DNA from: Pelagibacteraceae bacterium AG-439-F23
GTDB lineage: Bacteria > Pseudomonadota > Alphaproteobacteria > Pelagibacterales > Pelagibacteraceae
Direction: 5' to 3'
Assembly (NCBI GenBank): GCA_003212415.1
Contig: QCPT01000001.1
Span: 38,953-102,952 of the forward strand
DNA length: 64,000 nucleotides
A program made the position numbers and the translations under genes. The notes under the pieces are model-generated. The model had not been told where the DNA came from, made no database searches, and saw only the letters and a list, made by a program, of their open reading frames with translations. This document shows, in pieces, positions 29,354 through 39,724 of the stretch. How positions within the stretch are numbered: the first letter of the stretch is position 1; every line of letters begins with the position of its first letter.

Positions 29354-30358
29354 ATGAGTGTCACCATAAAACTGGAAAACAAACATTTTCCAGTTTTGCT
29401 AAAAGAATTAATTAGCATTATTTCCCCTCTTTATGGTGGCACTTTTTTAGATTGTACTTTTGGTCAAGGCGGATATTCCAAAAAGATATTAGAAAAACAA
29501 AAAAATAAAGTAATTGCTATTGATCGAGATGAAGAAGTCTATCTATATGCAAAAGAATTAGAGAAAAAATATAAAAATAGATTTAATTTTTATAATATTA
29601 AATTTTCAGAAGTAAATAAGATTAAAGTTAAATCTAAAGATCTTAAAGCAGTAATATTTGATTTAGGATATTCAATTAATCAAATCAAAGATTTAAGCAG
29701 AGGACTATCTTTTAAAAGTACTGGAAAACTTAATATGAAAATGGGTTTAAATGATTTTTCATGCCAAGAAGTAATTTCAAAAATGAGTGAGAATAATTTG
29801 TATAAAATTTTTAAATATTATGGAGATGAGAAATATTCAAAAAAAATTTCAAGAAAAATTGTTGAAAAGAGAAAAACAAAAGAAATTAAAACTGAAGATT
29901 TAACAAAAATAATTGATAGCGCTAAAAGATTTAAAAATTATAAAATAAACAACTCTACAAAAGTTTTTCAGGCGCTTAGAATTTTTGTTAACAAAGAAAT
30001 AACCGAATTAATAAATGGATTAATAAATGCGTTTTATTTAATTCCAGTAGGAGGAATTATTGCAGTTGTAACATTTCATTCAATTGAAGATAAAATTGTT
30101 AAATTTTTTTTTAAAAACTATTCAGAAAATAATAATTCATCAAGGTATGTACCTATTAATAAAAGTAAAATTAGATGTTTTAATTTACAAAATAAAAAAC
30201 CAATAACCCCAAGCGATGAAGAGATAAAATTAAATCCTCCTTCAAGATCTGCCAAATTAAGATTTGCAGTTAAAATTAATAAAGAATGTAATTTTGAAGA
30301 GTTTATTCAAAAATTTAAAAAACTAATAGATATTGAAAATTTGCAATTTGATAAGTGA
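29354..30358 (+). CDS. rsmH: 16S rRNA (cytosine1402-N4)-methyltransferase
   Basis: RsmH (MraW) methylates C1402 in the 30S decoding centre. The 334-residue protein opens with HFPVLLKELISI and has the SAM motif FLDCTFGQGGYS, the AVIFDLGYS motif and VVTFHSIEDKIVKFFF. All are family hallmarks. Its stop overlaps the GTG start of ftsL. In most clusters it directly follows mraZ; here ftsZ is inserted between. Confidence 0.96.
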   Translation: MSVTIKLENKHFPVLLKELISIISPLYGGTFLDCTFGQGGYSKKILEKQKNKVIAIDRDEEVYLYAKELEKKYKNRFNFYNIKFSEVNKIKVKSKDLKAVIFDLGYSINQIKDLSRGLSFKSTGKLNMKMGLNDFSCQEVISKMSENNLYKIFKYYGDEKYSKKISRKIVEKRKTKEIKTEDLTKIIDSAKRFKNYKINNSTKVFQALRIFVNKEITELINGLINAFYLIPVGGIIAVVTFHSIEDKIVKFFFKNYSENNNSSRYVPINKSKIRCFNLQNKKPITPSDEEIKLNPPSRSAKLRFAVKINKECNFEEFIQKFKKLIDIENLQFDK

Positions 30359-30660
30359 AAAAATTATTTTTTTTTATACCAGTAATTTTCTTAATTTTTG
30401 CAACTACATTTACAAAAAATTCAACAAAAAAACTTGATAAGAAAATATTTGATGCGAATGAAAATCTAAGAGCTATGCATGAAAAGTATGAACTGGTAAT
30501 GCTTGAGTATAGTTATCTTACTTCTCCTAAAAAACTAATGGAATATCAAAAAAAATATTTTGATAATGAACTTTTAGAGTCTGATATAAAAAATTTAAAT
30601 TGGATTGAGAAAAAAAATGAAGAGATAATTATTAAAAAAATATTAAGCAATAATGAATAA
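30355..30660 (+). CDS. ftsL: FtsL-like divisome protein
   Basis: A 101-residue single-pass membrane protein: a short cytoplasmic tip, a membrane segment at about 4-19, then a periplasmic coiled-coil helix (NENLRAMHEKYELVMLEYSYLTSP). The size, topology and position between rsmH and ftsI identify it as FtsL, which with FtsB and FtsQ activates FtsWI; sequence similarity itself is weak, as is usual for FtsL. It starts with GTG in a 4-bp overlap with the rsmH stop (GTGA). Confidence 0.75.
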   Translation: MKKLFFFIPVIFLIFATTFTKNSTKKLDKKIFDANENLRAMHEKYELVMLEYSYLTSPKKLMEYQKKYFDNELLESDIKNLNWIEKKNEEIIIKKILSNNE

Positions 30661-32308
30661 AGTAAACGACAAAAGTTTAGTATCAGAAGAACATAATTCA
30701 GAATTTACTTACAATGAAAATAAGTCTAATTTAATAATTTCATTTGAAAGAATAGCTTTTATTTTTTTTGTATTTTTTATAATTGCACTAGTTTTTTCAT
30801 CAAAAGTAATCTTATTAAGCCTAGAAGATAAGGTTTTTATAAAAAAAATTTCAAAAAAAGAAAATTTTAGATCAAGCATCATTGATAAAGATGGAAATAT
30901 TTTAGCTAAAACTGTACCAGTTATAAATGTTGGAATTAATCCTAATTTAGTAATTGATAAAGAAAAATTATTAATCACTTTAAAATTACTATTTCCAAAT
31001 AAAAATTTTAAAAAAAAAATGTATGGTAAAAAATTTTTCTATGTTCAAAAAAAAATTTCACAAGAAAAACTAGAAAAAATACTTTTGCTTGGAGATAAGT
31101 CGTTTATCCAAGAAGATAAAATTGCTAGAATTTATCCAAATAGTAAATTGTTTAGTCATGTTTTGGGACAAATTGATGATAATAATAATGGCATATCAGG
31201 TTTAGAAAAAACATTTGATTATGAATTAACAACATCTAGAAATCCATTAATACTTACTCTTGATACCGATCTTCAATATTTAATTAGAGAAGAATTACTA
31301 AAATCAAAAGATATATTTCAAAACATTGGTAGTGCAGCAATATTAATGAATATTAATACTGGCGATATTCTATCAATGATCTCTTTACCTGATTTTGATT
31401 TAAACAAAAGAAAAAAAATTAATGACTTAAGATTTATTAATAGAGCCACAAAAGGAGTTTATGAATTTGGATCAGTTTTTAAAACTTTTACAATTGCTGC
31501 TGGAATAAATTATGACATTATTAAACCAGAGACAGAATTTAAAGAATTAAAAAAAAGAATTGTATGCGCTAATAATCCAATTTCAGAATATGATGATAAA
31601 ATTCCCTCAGATTTAACTGCTGAAGAAATTTTAATTAGATCTGGGAACATAGGGTCAGCGAGAATTGCTGAAAAAATTGGAATCGATAATTATGATAAAT
31701 TTCTTCAAACAATAGGTATTTTAACGAATATAAGCTTTGATATTGAAGAGGTGGGTGAAACCCAAATGGGGAGATGGGGAAAGTGTAAATTATTAACAAT
31801 TGGTTTTGGACATGGTATAGCTACAACTTTACTACAGTTAACAAAAGGATATTCCATTGTTTCCAACGGTGGATTTGAAATTTCTCCAACTTTAATAAAA
31901 AAAGATAATTACATCAAGGGTAAGAGAATTTTGAATAAAGAGGTTTCAAAAAAATTAAACCCAATATTAAGAAAAATTGTTTCTACAGAAGAAGGTACGG
32001 CTGGTTTTGCCAATGTTAAAGGTTATGAAATAGGAGGCAAAACTGGTACCGCAGATATAGCAGCCATAGGAGGCTATTCTAAAAAAAAAATAAATACATT
32101 TGCCTCGGTATTTCCAACATCAAAACCTAAATTTGCTCTAGTTGTAATGCTTGATGAACCGAAAGCTAATAAAGATTTTGTTTACAATTATAGAGATGGT
32201 AGAGCACCATACAAAGGAAATTGGAGAAACACAGCAGGCTGGACAACGGTTTGGGTAACAGGGCAAATAATTGAAAAGATTGGGCCAATTTTAGCCACAA
32301 AATATTAA
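30653..32308 (+). CDS. ftsI: Septal transpeptidase FtsI (PBP3)
   Basis: The division-specific class B penicillin-binding protein that cross-links septal peptidoglycan with FtsW. It has 551 residues, a membrane anchor near 28-50, a pedestal domain (SSIIDKDGNILAKTVPV) and a transpeptidase domain with all three motifs: Ser274-x-x-Lys277 (SVFK), Ser330-Gly-Asn332 and Lys463-Thr-Gly. Its ATG overlaps the end of ftsL by 8 bp. Confidence 0.96.
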   Translation: MNKVNDKSLVSEEHNSEFTYNENKSNLIISFERIAFIFFVFFIIALVFSSKVILLSLEDKVFIKKISKKENFRSSIIDKDGNILAKTVPVINVGINPNLVIDKEKLLITLKLLFPNKNFKKKMYGKKFFYVQKKISQEKLEKILLLGDKSFIQEDKIARIYPNSKLFSHVLGQIDDNNNGISGLEKTFDYELTTSRNPLILTLDTDLQYLIREELLKSKDIFQNIGSAAILMNINTGDILSMISLPDFDLNKRKKINDLRFINRATKGVYEFGSVFKTFTIAAGINYDIIKPETEFKELKKRIVCANNPISEYDDKIPSDLTAEEILIRSGNIGSARIAEKIGIDNYDKFLQTIGILTNISFDIEEVGETQMGRWGKCKLLTIGFGHGIATTLLQLTKGYSIVSNGGFEISPTLIKKDNYIKGKRILNKEVSKKLNPILRKIVSTEEGTAGFANVKGYEIGGKTGTADIAAIGGYSKKKINTFASVFPTSKPKFALVVMLDEPKANKDFVYNYRDGRAPYKGNWRNTAGWTTVWVTGQIIEKIGPILATKY

Positions 32309-32319
32309 GAGCGTAAATA

Positions 32320-35163
32320 ATGTTTCTTAAAGATTATTATCCAAATTTAAAAAAAAAATTTAATAAAGCTAAGTTTAATGGCATAGAATTTAACTCTAAA
32401 CTGATAAAAAAAGATTACATTTTTTTTGCAATAAAAGGAAACAATCTTGATGGAAATAAATTTATTAAAGATGCCATTAAAAAAGGATCAAAAATAATAA
32501 TATCTGAAAAAGTTAAAGAAGGAATTAAAAACAATATATAATTTTTAAAAAATAAAAATCCTAGAAAGTTACTTGCAGAATTTGCGACAAAAATAAATTA
32601 TAAAAGACCAAACAATTTAATTGCTGTTACGGGAACGAATGGTAAATCTTCAATTGCTAATTTTTACTATCAAATTTTAAAATTAAATAAAATAAAAGTT
32701 TCATCAATAGGAACTATTGGAATCAATGGAATTAATTATAATAAAAATATTTCGAATACTACTTACGATCCAATTCAATTAAATAAAATTCTTAGAATTT
32801 TAAAAAAAAATAAAATTAATAATGTGATTTTAGAAGCTTCAAGTCATGGATTGAAACAAAATAGACTAGATGGATTAAAATTTAATTTAGGAATATTTAC
32901 AAATTTAAGTAGAGATCATCTTGATTATCATAAAACATTTAAAGATTATTTTGATTCAAAGTTAATTTTATTTAGAAAATTAATGAAAAAAAAATCAAAC
33001 ATTATTTTTGATGAAGATTTAAATATTGCAAAAAAAATAAAAGATATTTCAAAAAAAAAGAATCTTAATATATTAAGCATAGGATCAAATAATTCTAATC
33101 TAAAAATTATTGATCATAAGTTTATCAACTTAGAGCAGAAAATTAAATTTTTGTACAAAAATAAAATTTACAACTTTTCAACAAAATTAATTGGAAAAGT
33201 GCAAATCAATAATCTTTTAATGTCAATTTTGGCAGCATCTAAAAGTAACATAGCTCTAAAAAAAATATTGAATTCAATCAAAAAAATAAAGCCTGTTCCG
33301 GGAAGATTTGAGAAAGTTGGTAATTTAAAAAACAATTCAATTGTAATATTAGATTATGCACACACCCCGGATGCATTGAAAGTATGTCTTAAAAATTTAA
33401 AGAATCAATTTAAATTAAGAAAAATCAATCTTGTTTTTGGTTGCGGTGGAGAAAGAGATAAACCAAAAAGAAAAATTATGGGAAGAATTGCAAATAATTA
33501 TTCTAACAAAGTTTATTTAACTGATGATAACCCAAGAAATGAAAATCCAAAAAAAATAAGAAACGAAATTAAGTCACAAATAAAAAGAAAAAAATTAGTT
33601 GAAATTGCTTCTAGAGAACTTGCAATTAAAACTGCTATAAAAAATATCAAATCAGATGAAATACTTGTCGTAGCAGGAAAAGGTCATGAAAAATATCAAG
33701 AATATAAAAAGAAAAAATATTTTTCTGATAAAGATTGCATTCTTAAATCAATTAAAGAAAAAAATGATAAATTAAACAAAAACTGGAAAGTAAATATAAT
33801 AGAAGAAAAATTAAGAAATAAATTAAATAATGAAATTATTATCAATAAAGCCTGTATAAATTCAAAAGAAATTAAACAAAATGATGTTTTTTTTGGAATA
33901 AGAGGAAAAAAAATAGATGGAAATAAATTTGCCAATGAAGCGATAAAGAAGGGGGCGTCAGTTTCAATTATTGACAAAAATTATGGAGCAAAATCAAGAG
34001 ACAAGATTAAAGTAAAAAATACTTTAAATTTTTTCACTGAATGTGCGAGAAAAGTTAGAGTTTCATCAGATATTATTGCAATTGGTATAACAGGTTCCGC
34101 AGGAAAAACATCTTTAAAAGAACTATTAGGACAATCATTAAACAAAATTTATAAAACAACCTATTCTAAAGAATCTTTCAACAACAAATATGGAGTCCCT
34201 TTTTCACTATTTAATATAAATAGAAAAGATAAGTTTGGAGTTTTTGAAATAGGCATGGATAAAAAAGGTGAAATAAATCATTTATCAAATATTGTAAAAC
34301 CAAATATCGGTGTAATAACAAATATTTCTTATGCTCATAGCAAGAACTTCAAAAATTTATTTGGTATTGCAAAGGCAAAATCAGAAATTATAGATAATAT
34401 TATAGAAAATGGATCAATTGTAATAAATGCAGATGATAAATTTTATAAATATTTTAAATTAAAAGCCTTAAATAGAAATTTAAAAATTATTTCTTTCAGT
34501 AAAAAAAACAAATCTAATATTAAGCTTGTAAAAATCAATAGATTAAAAAATACAAGTACAATAAAAGTAAATATTAATGGAATATCAAGAAATTTTATAA
34601 TTAATTCAAATATAGAACTTTATGTAGATAATTTACTAGCTAGCCTTGCGGTAATTTCAAATTTTTTAGATTTAAATAATATAAGTGAAAAATTTTTCTT
34701 AAAATTCAATTTACCCGAAGGAAGAGGAGACCACAAATATATTAAAATTAATAAAAAAAAAATTCACTTGATTGATGAAAGTTATAATTCAAATCCTTTA
34801 TCTTTAGAGCTTGCTTTAAAAAATTTTAGCAAACTAAGAAGTCATTCTAAAAGAAAAATAATTCTTCTCGGTGATATGTTGGAACTGGGTAAATTTTCAA
34901 ATAAATTGCATTTAGAAGCCGCCGAAAAAGTTAATAATGCCAGCATTAATAGAGTTTATGTTTATGGAAAAAAAATTCTTTCTACATTTAACAAAATTAG
35001 ACCACAAAAAAAGGGAAAGATATTGTATTCAAGTAGAGATGTCTCAAATTTTTTAAAAAATGATATTAAAGATGGTGAATATTTAATGATTAAAGGATCA
35101 AATTCCACAGGCCTAAATATTATGGCAAAAAAAATAAAATTGGGAAAGATCAATGCTATTTAG
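32320..35163 (+). CDS. murE-murF: MurE-MurF fusion ligase, interrupted by an in-frame stop
   Basis: One frame spans the region. The first part (to about 33786) is MurE, which adds the third residue to UDP-MurNAc-dipeptide; the DNPRNENP motif points to meso-diaminopimelate. The second part (from about 33787) is MurF, which adds D-Ala-D-Ala. The MurE loop GTNGKSS is at 32632-32652 and the MurF loop GSAGKTS near 34091. No start codon or stop separates the two parts, so they are fused. A TAA at 32539-32541 interrupts codon 74; homology resumes at once in the same frame. The next possible start, GTG at 32824, lies after the ATP loop. Without the stop the protein would be 947 residues. Confidence 0.85.
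32539..32541 (+). other. In-frame TAA inside murE
   Basis: The codon follows AAC AAT ATA and precedes TTT TTA AAA. A single change to TTA would restore the frame. It may be a sequencing error or a real nonsense mutation. Confidence 0.9.
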
Positions 35164-36238
35164 TTTATTTTCAAACTTAGTAGATACTTTCAGTTTTTTT
35201 AATGTTTTTAAGTACTTAACTGTAAGAACAGGTTTATCAATGTTTACTTCGATGATTGTTGTTTTTATTGTCGGAAATCCTTTGATAAATTATTTTTCAT
35301 CCAAACATATACATGACCCAATAAGAGACGATGGCCCTTCAGAACATATTGTAAAAAAAATAGGAACTCCAACAATGGGTGGGCTAATGATACTTCTAGG
35401 AGTTTTTTCTGGTGTATTATTATGGGGGGATCTTTCAAATCCATATAACTGGTTTTTGATTTATATCGCTGGGTCATTTGGATTATTAGGAGCCTATGAT
35501 GACTATAAAAAAATAAAGAAAAATAATTCTTCAGGAGTATCTTTAAAATTTAAATTTGTTATTCAAGTTATTTTAGCTTTAATAGGAATTTTAATTATTT
35601 ATTTGTTTAGCGATTCTAATGAAATTAACAATTTGTATTTTCCATTTTTTAAAAATCTTGTAATTAATTTGGGCTGGTTTTTTGTTCCTTTTTATTTATT
35701 TATATTAGTTGGTTCTTCAAATGCTGTGAATTTAACTGATGGGTTGGATGGTCTAGCAACAGTGCCGGTGATACTTGTGGCTGCTTGTTTTGCATTCATT
35801 AGTTATGTTTCAGGAAATATAGTTTTTTCGGAGTATTTAAAAATTCCATATATAGAAGGAGTTGGAGAAGCATCTATTTTTTGTGGGTCAATTATTGGAG
35901 CTTGTTTAGGTTTTTTATGGTTTAATGCCCCACCAGCAAAAATATTTATGGGAGATACAGGCTCACTTTCTTTAGGAGGGTCATTAGGAGCTGTTGGAAT
36001 AATAACCAAACACGAGATTGTTTTAGCAATTACTGGAGGATTATTTGTATTAGAAGCAATATCAGTAATTGCACAAGTTATTTCTTTCAAACTTACAGGA
36101 AAAAGAATATTTAAAATGGCACCCATACACCATCACTTTGAAAAAAAAGGTTGGCCAGAGTCTACGGTTGTTATTAGATTCTGGATAATTTCTATTATTT
36201 TAGCAATGATAGGTTTGGCAACTTTAAAATTAAGATAA
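35153..36238 (+). CDS. mraY: Phospho-MurNAc-pentapeptide translocase
   Basis: MraY transfers phospho-MurNAc-pentapeptide to undecaprenyl phosphate, forming lipid I on the inner membrane. The 361-residue multi-pass protein has the GTPTMGG motif, a GAYDDYKK aspartate pair, NLTDGLDGLA and the late HHHFEKKGW loop needed for activity. The ATG overlaps the end of the murE-murF frame by 11 bp. Confidence 0.97.
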   Translation: MLFSLFSNLVDTFSFFNVFKYLTVRTGLSMFTSMIVVFIVGNPLINYFSSKHIHDPIRDDGPSEHIVKKIGTPTMGGLMILLGVFSGVLLWGDLSNPYNWFLIYIAGSFGLLGAYDDYKKIKKNNSSGVSLKFKFVIQVILALIGILIIYLFSDSNEINNLYFPFFKNLVINLGWFFVPFYLFILVGSSNAVNLTDGLDGLATVPVILVAACFAFISYVSGNIVFSEYLKIPYIEGVGEASIFCGSIIGACLGFLWFNAPPAKIFMGDTGSLSLGGSLGAVGIITKHEIVLAITGGLFVLEAISVIAQVISFKLTGKRIFKMAPIHHHFEKKGWPESTVVIRFWIISIILAMIGLATLKLR

Positions 36239-36241
36239 TGA

Positions 36242-37537
36242 ATGCAAAAAGAACCTGTATTTTATAAAAAAAAGTTTTTAATTTATGGTTTTGGAAAATC
36301 TGGTTTTGCGTCATATAAATTTTTAAATAAAAAATATAATTGCAAAATTATTGATGATAACGACAAAAATATTCCAAGGAAATATAAACATAAAAAAATT
36401 AGCTATAAGCAATTAAAAAAAAACAATTTTGATTATATAGTCTTGAGTCCTGGTATTGATATAAACAGATGTAACTTATCCAAATACTTAAAAAAAAATA
36501 ATTCTAAAATAATTACTGAGCTTGATATTTTTTATTTGAGTTATCCAAAAATTAAAAAAATAACAATTACAGGGACTAATGGAAAATCTACAACTTCAAA
36601 GCTATTATATGAAATTTTAAAGGAACATAAAAAAGATGTTAGATTAACAGGAAATATAGGAAATCCGACTTTGCTTGAAAGAGGATTGAAAAATAACACG
36701 ATTTTTGTAATAGAAGCATCATCTTATCAAATAGAGTATAGCAAATATTATAAATCGGAATATTCTTTAATATTAAATCTTTCTCCAGATCATCTTGAAA
36801 GACATGGAAATTTTAAAAATTATATAAATGCAAAATTTAAATTGATAAAAAACCAATCAAAAAATAATTATGCCTTTATAGAAAATAAAAATAATTTATT
36901 AAATAATTTAATTAATAAAAAAAAAATTGAATCAAAAATTTTCAGAGTAAATTATAAAAAATATCAAAAATATGATAACTTAATAACTAATCTTTATTTT
37001 AAAAATGATTCTAATATTAAGAATCTTAGTTTTATATTTGCTTTATCAAAAAAACTAAAACTTAGTTTTAATAAAATAATTAAGGTAGTAAATAAATTTA
37101 AAGGTTTAGATTTTAGACAGCAAATTATTTATAAATCAAAAAAACTAACTATAATTAATGATTCTAAATCAACAAGCCTATCATCATCATTGCCTTTGCT
37201 AAATTCATTTAATAATATTTATTGGATTTTAGGAGGATTGGCAAAAAAAGGAGACAAATTAAAATTGAAAAAAGAAAAATTTGCAAAAATCAATGCATTT
37301 ATTTATGGAAGAGATAAATTTTTTTTTTCAAAAATATTATCTAATAAAATTAAGTACAAAATATCAAAGAATTTAAATCATTCATTGTCACTAGTTTTTA
37401 AAGATTTAAAAGAGAGAAATGAAAAAAATAAAATAATTTTATTTAGTCCTTCCGCAGCTTCTTTTGATCAATTTAATAATTTTGAAGATAGAGGAAAATA
37501 TTTTAATAAAGTAATTAAAAATTACTTGAAAAAATAA
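36242..37537 (+). CDS. murD: UDP-MurNAc-L-alanine:D-glutamate ligase
   Basis: Cytoplasmic ATP-dependent ligase adding D-glutamate to UDP-MurNAc-L-Ala. The 431 residues show an N-terminal Rossmann domain (FLIYGFGKSGFASY), the P-loop TITGTNGKSTTSKLL near 106-120, the LNLSPDHLERHG motif and the C-terminal domain (INDSKSTS, WILGGLAKKGD). It is slightly short and unusually rich in lysine and asparagine. It begins 3 bp after mraY. Confidence 0.95.
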   Translation: MQKEPVFYKKKFLIYGFGKSGFASYKFLNKKYNCKIIDDNDKNIPRKYKHKKISYKQLKKNNFDYIVLSPGIDINRCNLSKYLKKNNSKIITELDIFYLSYPKIKKITITGTNGKSTTSKLLYEILKEHKKDVRLTGNIGNPTLLERGLKNNTIFVIEASSYQIEYSKYYKSEYSLILNLSPDHLERHGNFKNYINAKFKLIKNQSKNNYAFIENKNNLLNNLINKKKIESKIFRVNYKKYQKYDNLITNLYFKNDSNIKNLSFIFALSKKLKLSFNKIIKVVNKFKGLDFRQQIIYKSKKLTIINDSKSTSLSSSLPLLNSFNNIYWILGGLAKKGDKLKLKKEKFAKINAFIYGRDKFFFSKILSNKIKYKISKNLNHSLSLVFKDLKERNEKNKIILFSPSAASFDQFNNFEDRGKYFNKVIKNYLKK

Positions 37538-37548
37538 AACTTTATTTT

Positions 37549-38658
37549 ATGAAAAATTATTTTGATAACTATTATGATTGGTGGAAAAATATTGATAAAT
37601 TTATTTTTTCTTTAATTATAATACTCTTTTTATTGGGACTATTTTTTTCGTTAGTTTCAACTTCACTAATTGCTTCAGATAAATTAGATACAAACTCTTA
37701 TTATTTTTTTATTAAACATTTCATTTTTATAATTATAGGAATAGTTATTTTAATTATGTTTTCATTCTTAAAGGAGGAGCTTTTAATTAAAACATCAATT
37801 ATTTTATTTGTTATTTCATTTATTACTTTAGTTTTAGTGCCTTTTTTTGGCACAGAAATAAAAGGATCAAAAAGATGGATAGACTTTGGTTTTTTGCCAA
37901 GATTTCAACCTATTGAAATTATTAAGCCTTTTTTCATTATAACTATATCAACTTTATTATGCCTAAATAAAAATAACTTATATTTTAAATATTTTCAAAG
38001 TAGCTTTATTCTTTTACCTATTTTGTTATTATTAATTTCACAACCAGATTTGGGCCAAACATTACTTATAGCAATGGTTTGGTTAACACTCATCTTTATA
38101 TCTGGGATTAATATTTATTTATTTTTTATATTTTTTGTTTTTGTGTCATCAACCGCTTCTTATTTAATTTTTTTTGTTTCAAAATTTGAATACATAAAGT
38201 TCAGATTTTTATCATTTATAAATTCATCAGGAGCAAGCAATTATCAAGCAGAAAAAGCAAGTGATGCAATCATTAGCGGTGGATTTTTTGGAAAAGGCAT
38301 TGGAGAAGGCACTCTTAATTCAAAGGTTCCAGAAGCTCATACTGATTATATTGTTTCAGTAGTTTCAGAAGAGTTTGGTGCAATTATTGTTATAATTATA
38401 ATATTGTTGTATTTGATATTTGCTTACAAAATCATTCAAAAAATAAATTTGATACATAAAGAAAAATTTAAACTGATATTAATTGGCAGTGTTTCGTTAA
38501 TTTTATTACAAACTTTTGTACACATAGGAGTCAATATTAGATTATTGCCAACCACTGGTATGACATTGCCATATTTAAGCTATGGAGGTTCATCAATTAT
38601 AAGCACTGCTATAATTTCCGGTATTATTTTAAATTTAACAAAAAGAAAAGTTATCTAA
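37549..38658 (+). CDS. ftsW: Septal peptidoglycan polymerase FtsW
   Basis: A SEDS-family glycosyltransferase that polymerises lipid II at the division site with FtsI. The 369-residue protein has about ten membrane segments. Family motifs are KGSKRWIDFGFLPRFQPIEIIKP, SQPDLGQTLLIAMVW and the C-terminal LLPTTGMTLPYLSYGGSS. The position between murD and murG is the standard one and supports FtsW over RodA. Confidence 0.95.
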   Translation: MKNYFDNYYDWWKNIDKFIFSLIIILFLLGLFFSLVSTSLIASDKLDTNSYYFFIKHFIFIIIGIVILIMFSFLKEELLIKTSIILFVISFITLVLVPFFGTEIKGSKRWIDFGFLPRFQPIEIIKPFFIITISTLLCLNKNNLYFKYFQSSFILLPILLLLISQPDLGQTLLIAMVWLTLIFISGINIYLFFIFFVFVSSTASYLIFFVSKFEYIKFRFLSFINSSGASNYQAEKASDAIISGGFFGKGIGEGTLNSKVPEAHTDYIVSVVSEEFGAIIVIIIILLYLIFAYKIIQKINLIHKEKFKLILIGSVSLILLQTFVHIGVNIRLLPTTGMTLPYLSYGGSSIISTAIISGIILNLTKRKVI

Positions 38659-38659
38659 T

Positions 38660-39724
38660 ATGAAAAAAAATTTTTTAATCACAACGGGAGGTTCTGGCGG
38701 CCATGTAATACCCGCTACAATTCTTTATGAACATTTGTCAAAAGAAGCCAATGTAATTATTTCAACTGACAAAAGAGGCTCAAGATACTTGGATAAAAAT
38801 ATTTATAAATTTAAGGTTATTAATACTCCAAAGTTGAATAATATTTTTTTTTTACCATTCAACCTTATTGCAATATTATTTTTAACTTTTAAATCATTTT
38901 TTTTGTTAAAAAATACAAAAATAGAAAAACTTATTTCTACAGGAGGATATATGTCATTACCTCTCATTTTGGCAGCCAAATTACTTAAATTAAAAATTTA
39001 TCTATTTGAACCCAATTTAGTAATAGGAAGGGCAAATAAATATTTTTTGAATTCTTGTACAAAGATTTTTTGTTATTCAGAGAAAATTAAAAATTTTCCT
39101 GATAGTTTGAAAAATAAGATGGTAATCATCAAACCTTTAGTAAGAGAAAATATTTATAGATTAAAAAAATCTTTTGAGATTAAAGATAAATTTAATCTAT
39201 TAATAGTTGGTGGAAGCCAAGGCGCAAATATTTTTGATAACAATTTAAAAAAATCAGTGCTAAATATTTCAAAGCAATTTTCAGTTAAGATTATCCAACA
39301 AACTAATGAAAAAAATATTTCTGATTTAAGAAATTTTTATTCAAAAAATAATATTGAAAATACAATTTTTAGTTTTGATAAAAATTTTGCCAATACTATT
39401 CAGCAAACCGATCTCTGCATAACAAGAGCTGGAGCCTCAACATTGGCAGAATTAGCATTTTTAAATATTCCATTTATAGCAGTTCCATTACCAACATCTA
39501 GAGATAATCATCAACTTGAAAATGCAAATTTTTATAAGAAAAATGATTGCTGTTGGCTAGTAGAACAAAATATTTTTGATGAAAAAATAGAAGAAGTTTT
39601 GAAAGATATTATTAACAATAAAAGTGACTATTTAAAAAAAAAAGAAAATTTAAAAAAATTAAATTACCAAAACACTTGGATTAATGTTAATCAAAAAATA
39701 TTGAAAAATATAAATGAAAATTGA
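38660..39724 (+). CDS. murG: Lipid II synthase MurG
   Basis: A GT-B glycosyltransferase that adds GlcNAc to lipid I on the inner face of the membrane. The 354 residues include the N-terminal TTGGSGGHVIPA loop, LISTGGYMSLPLILAAKLL, the FEPNLVIGRANK segment, LLIVGGSQGANIFD and the donor-binding ITRAGASTLAELAFLNIPFIAVPLP block. The stop overlaps the murC start by 11 bp. Confidence 0.96.
   Translation: MKKNFLITTGGSGGHVIPATILYEHLSKEANVIISTDKRGSRYLDKNIYKFKVINTPKLNNIFFLPFNLIAILFLTFKSFFLLKNTKIEKLISTGGYMSLPLILAAKLLKLKIYLFEPNLVIGRANKYFLNSCTKIFCYSEKIKNFPDSLKNKMVIIKPLVRENIYRLKKSFEIKDKFNLLIVGGSQGANIFDNNLKKSVLNISKQFSVKIIQQTNEKNISDLRNFYSKNNIENTIFSFDKNFANTIQQTDLCITRAGASTLAELAFLNIPFIAVPLPTSRDNHQLENANFYKKNDCCWLVEQNIFDEKIEEVLKDIINNKSDYLKKKENLKKLNYQNTWINVNQKILKNINEN

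Noticed and set aside
32824..35163. GTG at 32824 as a true start of a separate gene
   Set aside because: It would begin after the MurE ATP loop. Clear MurE homology continues upstream in the same frame to the TAA and beyond.
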